Assembly: GCA_947449255.1 (NCBI GenBank)
Contig: CANFQX010000004.1
Location: forward strand, 124,001 to 188,000
DNA: 64,000 nucleotides
Origin: Pseudobdellovibrionaceae bacterium
Lineage (GTDB): Bacteria; Bdellovibrionota; Bdellovibrionia; Bdellovibrionales; Bdellovibrionaceae
Direction: 5' to 3'
Positions within the stretch are counted from its first letter, which is position 1; the number at the start of each line of letters is the position of its first letter. Position numbers and translations under genes: made by a program. Positions 62,488 to 64,000 of this stretch are shown here, one piece after another. The notes under the pieces are model-generated. The model saw nothing but the letters and a program-made list of their open reading frames with translations, searched no databases and had not been told where the DNA came from.

Positions 62488-63483
62488 TTTATCTAACACT
62501 TGAAAATGAAATTGAGTCCATTGCGGTTTTTTTTGAAGCTTCCCCTGGTATTCTTTGAGTGTCTGAATCTCCGCGGAGACCTTTTCAGAATGAAGTAAAA
62601 AAAGGTGAGCCACCCCTGCTGAGTGTGCTGCAATCAAATCACTGGCACTATCACCAATCATAATCGATTCTGACAATTTGGTGCGCAATTTTTCATGAAT
62701 AATTTGAAACATTCCAGACCGAGGCTTCCTTAGGCTTGGACGAAGCCGTCCTTCGGTCACTGCTTCATTTTCAATAAATGAAGACCACATGCAGTCGTCG
62801 ATCCAACTTTTCTGTTCAGCTAAGAGTGCCATCATCCGTTGATGTACATCCTTATATTCTAGCCAAGAAATTCGGCCTCTACCAATTCCCGATTGATTGG
62901 TCACAAGAGCTACCCAATAGCCCTTTTTATGAGCCTGATCAATCAACTCAACAATCCCAGGCATCAGTTCAACTTGAGATGCCTCTCTATTATAGGGAAT
63001 GTTGTGGACCACGACGTTGTCTCGGTCCAGAAATAAGCAGGGCACTTCCTGAGCATTGGCATACTCGTACAATGAAACTCCGGAGACTAATTCTCTTTTG
63101 ATATTTGCTAAAATTGCAGACCAGCCAGCCACAGTGATTGCAGGGAAAATATGATCTACAGCCAACTCACTTTGTTTATCTGAAAACAAGATTCTCTGCC
63201 CTTGCAAGATTTGACCTAATGAACTCTCAATAGAACTCTCAGATTTGATATGCAAAAAATCTATTTGATGATCAAAAAATAAGATTAAATCCTCTGCGCG
63301 AGTTTTATATTTTCCAGATCTAAGATCTTTCAAATCTCTCACTACAAAAGGAATTTGATTCTCAAAATCAGTCCGTAAGGGAGCCAGCAACTCACGGCTA
63401 AAATCAGGCCCCTGATCTTTTATAAAAACCAGCACTCCGCCCAATTGAATTGTATCTGTAATTATCTGCTCACATGTCGCCAT
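62467..63483 (-). CDS. HAD phosphatase, GmhB/HisB-N-like, with N-terminal extension
   Basis: 338 residues. The C-terminal ~190 form a HAD domain of the heptose-bisphosphate phosphatase type: FLDRDNVVV (nucleophile Asp), VTNQSGIGRGRI, RKPRSGMF and IGDSASDLIAA. The zinc-loop Cys/His set of GmhB is mostly missing (only one Cys in DDCMWSS). The first ~145 residues are not part of GmhB and I do not recognise them; fusion with part of a nucleotidyltransferase is possible. The ATG at 63483 is preferred over the TTG before it. Confidence 0.75.
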   Translation of the reverse strand: MATCEQIITDTIQLGGVLVFIKDQGPDFSRELLAPLRTDFENQIPFVVRDLKDLRSGKYKTRAEDLILFFDHQIDFLHIKSESSIESSLGQILQGQRILFSDKQSELAVDHIFPAITVAGWSAILANIKRELVSGVSLYEYANAQEVPCLFLDRDNVVVHNIPYNREASQVELMPGIVELIDQAHKKGYWVALVTNQSGIGRGRISWLEYKDVHQRMMALLAEQKSWIDDCMWSSFIENEAVTEGRLRPSLRKPRSGMFQIIHEKLRTKLSESIMIGDSASDLIAAHSAGVAHLFLLHSEKVSAEIQTLKEYQGKLQKKPQWTQFHFQVLDKLKDFSL

Positions 63484-63624
63484 CAAAAATAATTTTACGA
63501 CAACTCACGCCTTGTGTCCTCGCTTTTTACTTGCCGCCATGCATTTTTATTCTACACTCTTCTAAACAATCCTAATCTAAATGATAATTTACTCCATCAT
63601 GAATCAATTCCACTAGGAGAAAAA

Positions 63625-64000
63625 ATGAGTTTACTTTTAAAACAAATTTTTAACTTTTTAAAACTGCTAAACTCCGAGACCGAGACAACCCCTCTCGCCT
63701 ATGGCTTAGCCCTGGGACTGATTCTGGGATTTGCACCCTTTTTCTCTCTGCAGACTTTCCTGGTTTTAATGATTGTTTTTGTCTTTAGAGTGCAGTTGGG
63801 AGCCGCTTTTCTATCAGCTTTTTTCTTTAAATTGGTTGCCTTTTTATTTGATTATCCAGCTCACCTTTTAGGCAAATCCATCCTCGAGGCTGAGCCCTTG
63901 CGCCCTGCTTTTACAGAACTCTACAATCTTCCCATCGTACCTATGACTCGGTTCAACAACAGCATCGTCATGGGATCCATGGTAGTTTCCTTCTTCCTAT
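63625..64000 (+). CDS. TIGR03546/DUF2062-like membrane protein (3' end outside the window)
   Basis: A frame starts at an ATG after TAGGAGAAAA and runs off the end of the window (125 codons). It reads NSETETTPLAYGLALGLILG and FAPFFSLQTFLVLMIVFVF, a double membrane helix with the pattern of the DUF2062-like family TIGR03546, followed by an exposed loop and another helix start. The function of the family is not known. The start is well supported. Confidence 0.7.
   Translation, partial: MSLLLKQIFNFLKLLNSETETTPLAYGLALGLILGFAPFFSLQTFLVLMIVFVFRVQLGAAFLSAFFFKLVAFLFDYPAHLLGKSILEAEPLRPAFTELYNLPIVPMTRFNNSIVMGSMVVSFFL

Noticed and set aside
1-64000. CRISPR arrays, rRNA, tRNA, insertion sequences, att sites, replication origin
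   Set aside because: Looked for direct-repeat arrays, tRNA-like T-loop sequences in gaps, transposase motifs and terminal repeats. None was convincing by eye.

Overview
The window is about 40% GC and gene-dense. It carries an unusual load of exported proteins and lipoproteins: roughly twenty predicted signal peptides, at least eight with a lipobox. Together with a trimeric-fibre-type protein of the kind known from Bdellovibrio (repeats of GNVGIGTxxPxxxLxVxG type), murein hydrolases and good matches to FliA (sigma-28) promoters, this suggests a predatory or Bdellovibrio-like member of the Bdellovibrionota. The assignment is inference from gene content. I saw no rRNA, tRNA, CRISPR array, insertion sequence or prophage.

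Layout. 0-8 kb: a truncated gene, an exported protein, a small membrane protein, a degenerate HD-GYP protein, an exported MsrB-MsrA fusion, a two-gene SPFH (band 7) operon and a coiled-coil lipoprotein. 8-12.2 kb: a lipoprotein/fibre gene pair behind an almost consensus FliA promoter. 12.4-22.4 kb: threonine ammonia-lyase, tpiA, a lysozyme-like exported enzyme, a UPF0114 protein, the pgk/gap operon and a heparinase II/III-like lyase. 22.7-27.7 kb: tatD-holB-tmk, secG, a FecR/AgmX-type protein and an App1-type HAD phosphatase. 27.8-36 kb: an exported region with an M74 murein endopeptidase carrying a long acidic linker, a large helical protein with an internal Ala/Gly hydrophobic segment, a divergent exported protein with a GNAT-like C-terminus, an OmpA-like lipoprotein and a GH30 glycosidase.

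36-42.1 kb is one tightly overlapping operon: Gld-type ABC ATPase, permease, GldG-like protein, DUF4340 protein, GHMP sugar kinase and DUF429-like protein. 42.1-45.5 kb holds a short NFACT (RqcH-like) protein, a small ORF, an RNA m5C methyltransferase and an exported beta-carbonic anhydrase. 45.6-52.3 kb is a phosphate/polyphosphate module (phoU-phoB-phoR on one strand, ppx opposite, sixA and ppk). 52.4-57.4 kb has a CBS-pair protein, two tandem paralogous lipoproteins, a trypsin-like lipoprotein and a large exported protein of unknown function. 57.7-63.5 kb supplies envelope sugar genes (ManC, a WbpE-like aminotransferase, KdsA, a flippase-like membrane protein and a heptose-phosphatase-like HAD protein). 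The window ends inside a TIGR03546/DUF2062-like membrane protein.

The strongest leads in the hunt are: the FliA-type promoter in front of the fibre operon and a second in front of the carbonic anhydrase; a helical exported protein that looks like an alpha-pore-former, with a perfect 10-bp inverted repeat just upstream of its start; an exported GNAT-like protein; a KdsA with Asp where the family has Cys or Asn; a palindrome shared by the upstream regions of the degenerate HD-GYP gene and ppk; and several intergenic stretches that look like decayed genes. None of these was tested by computation here.
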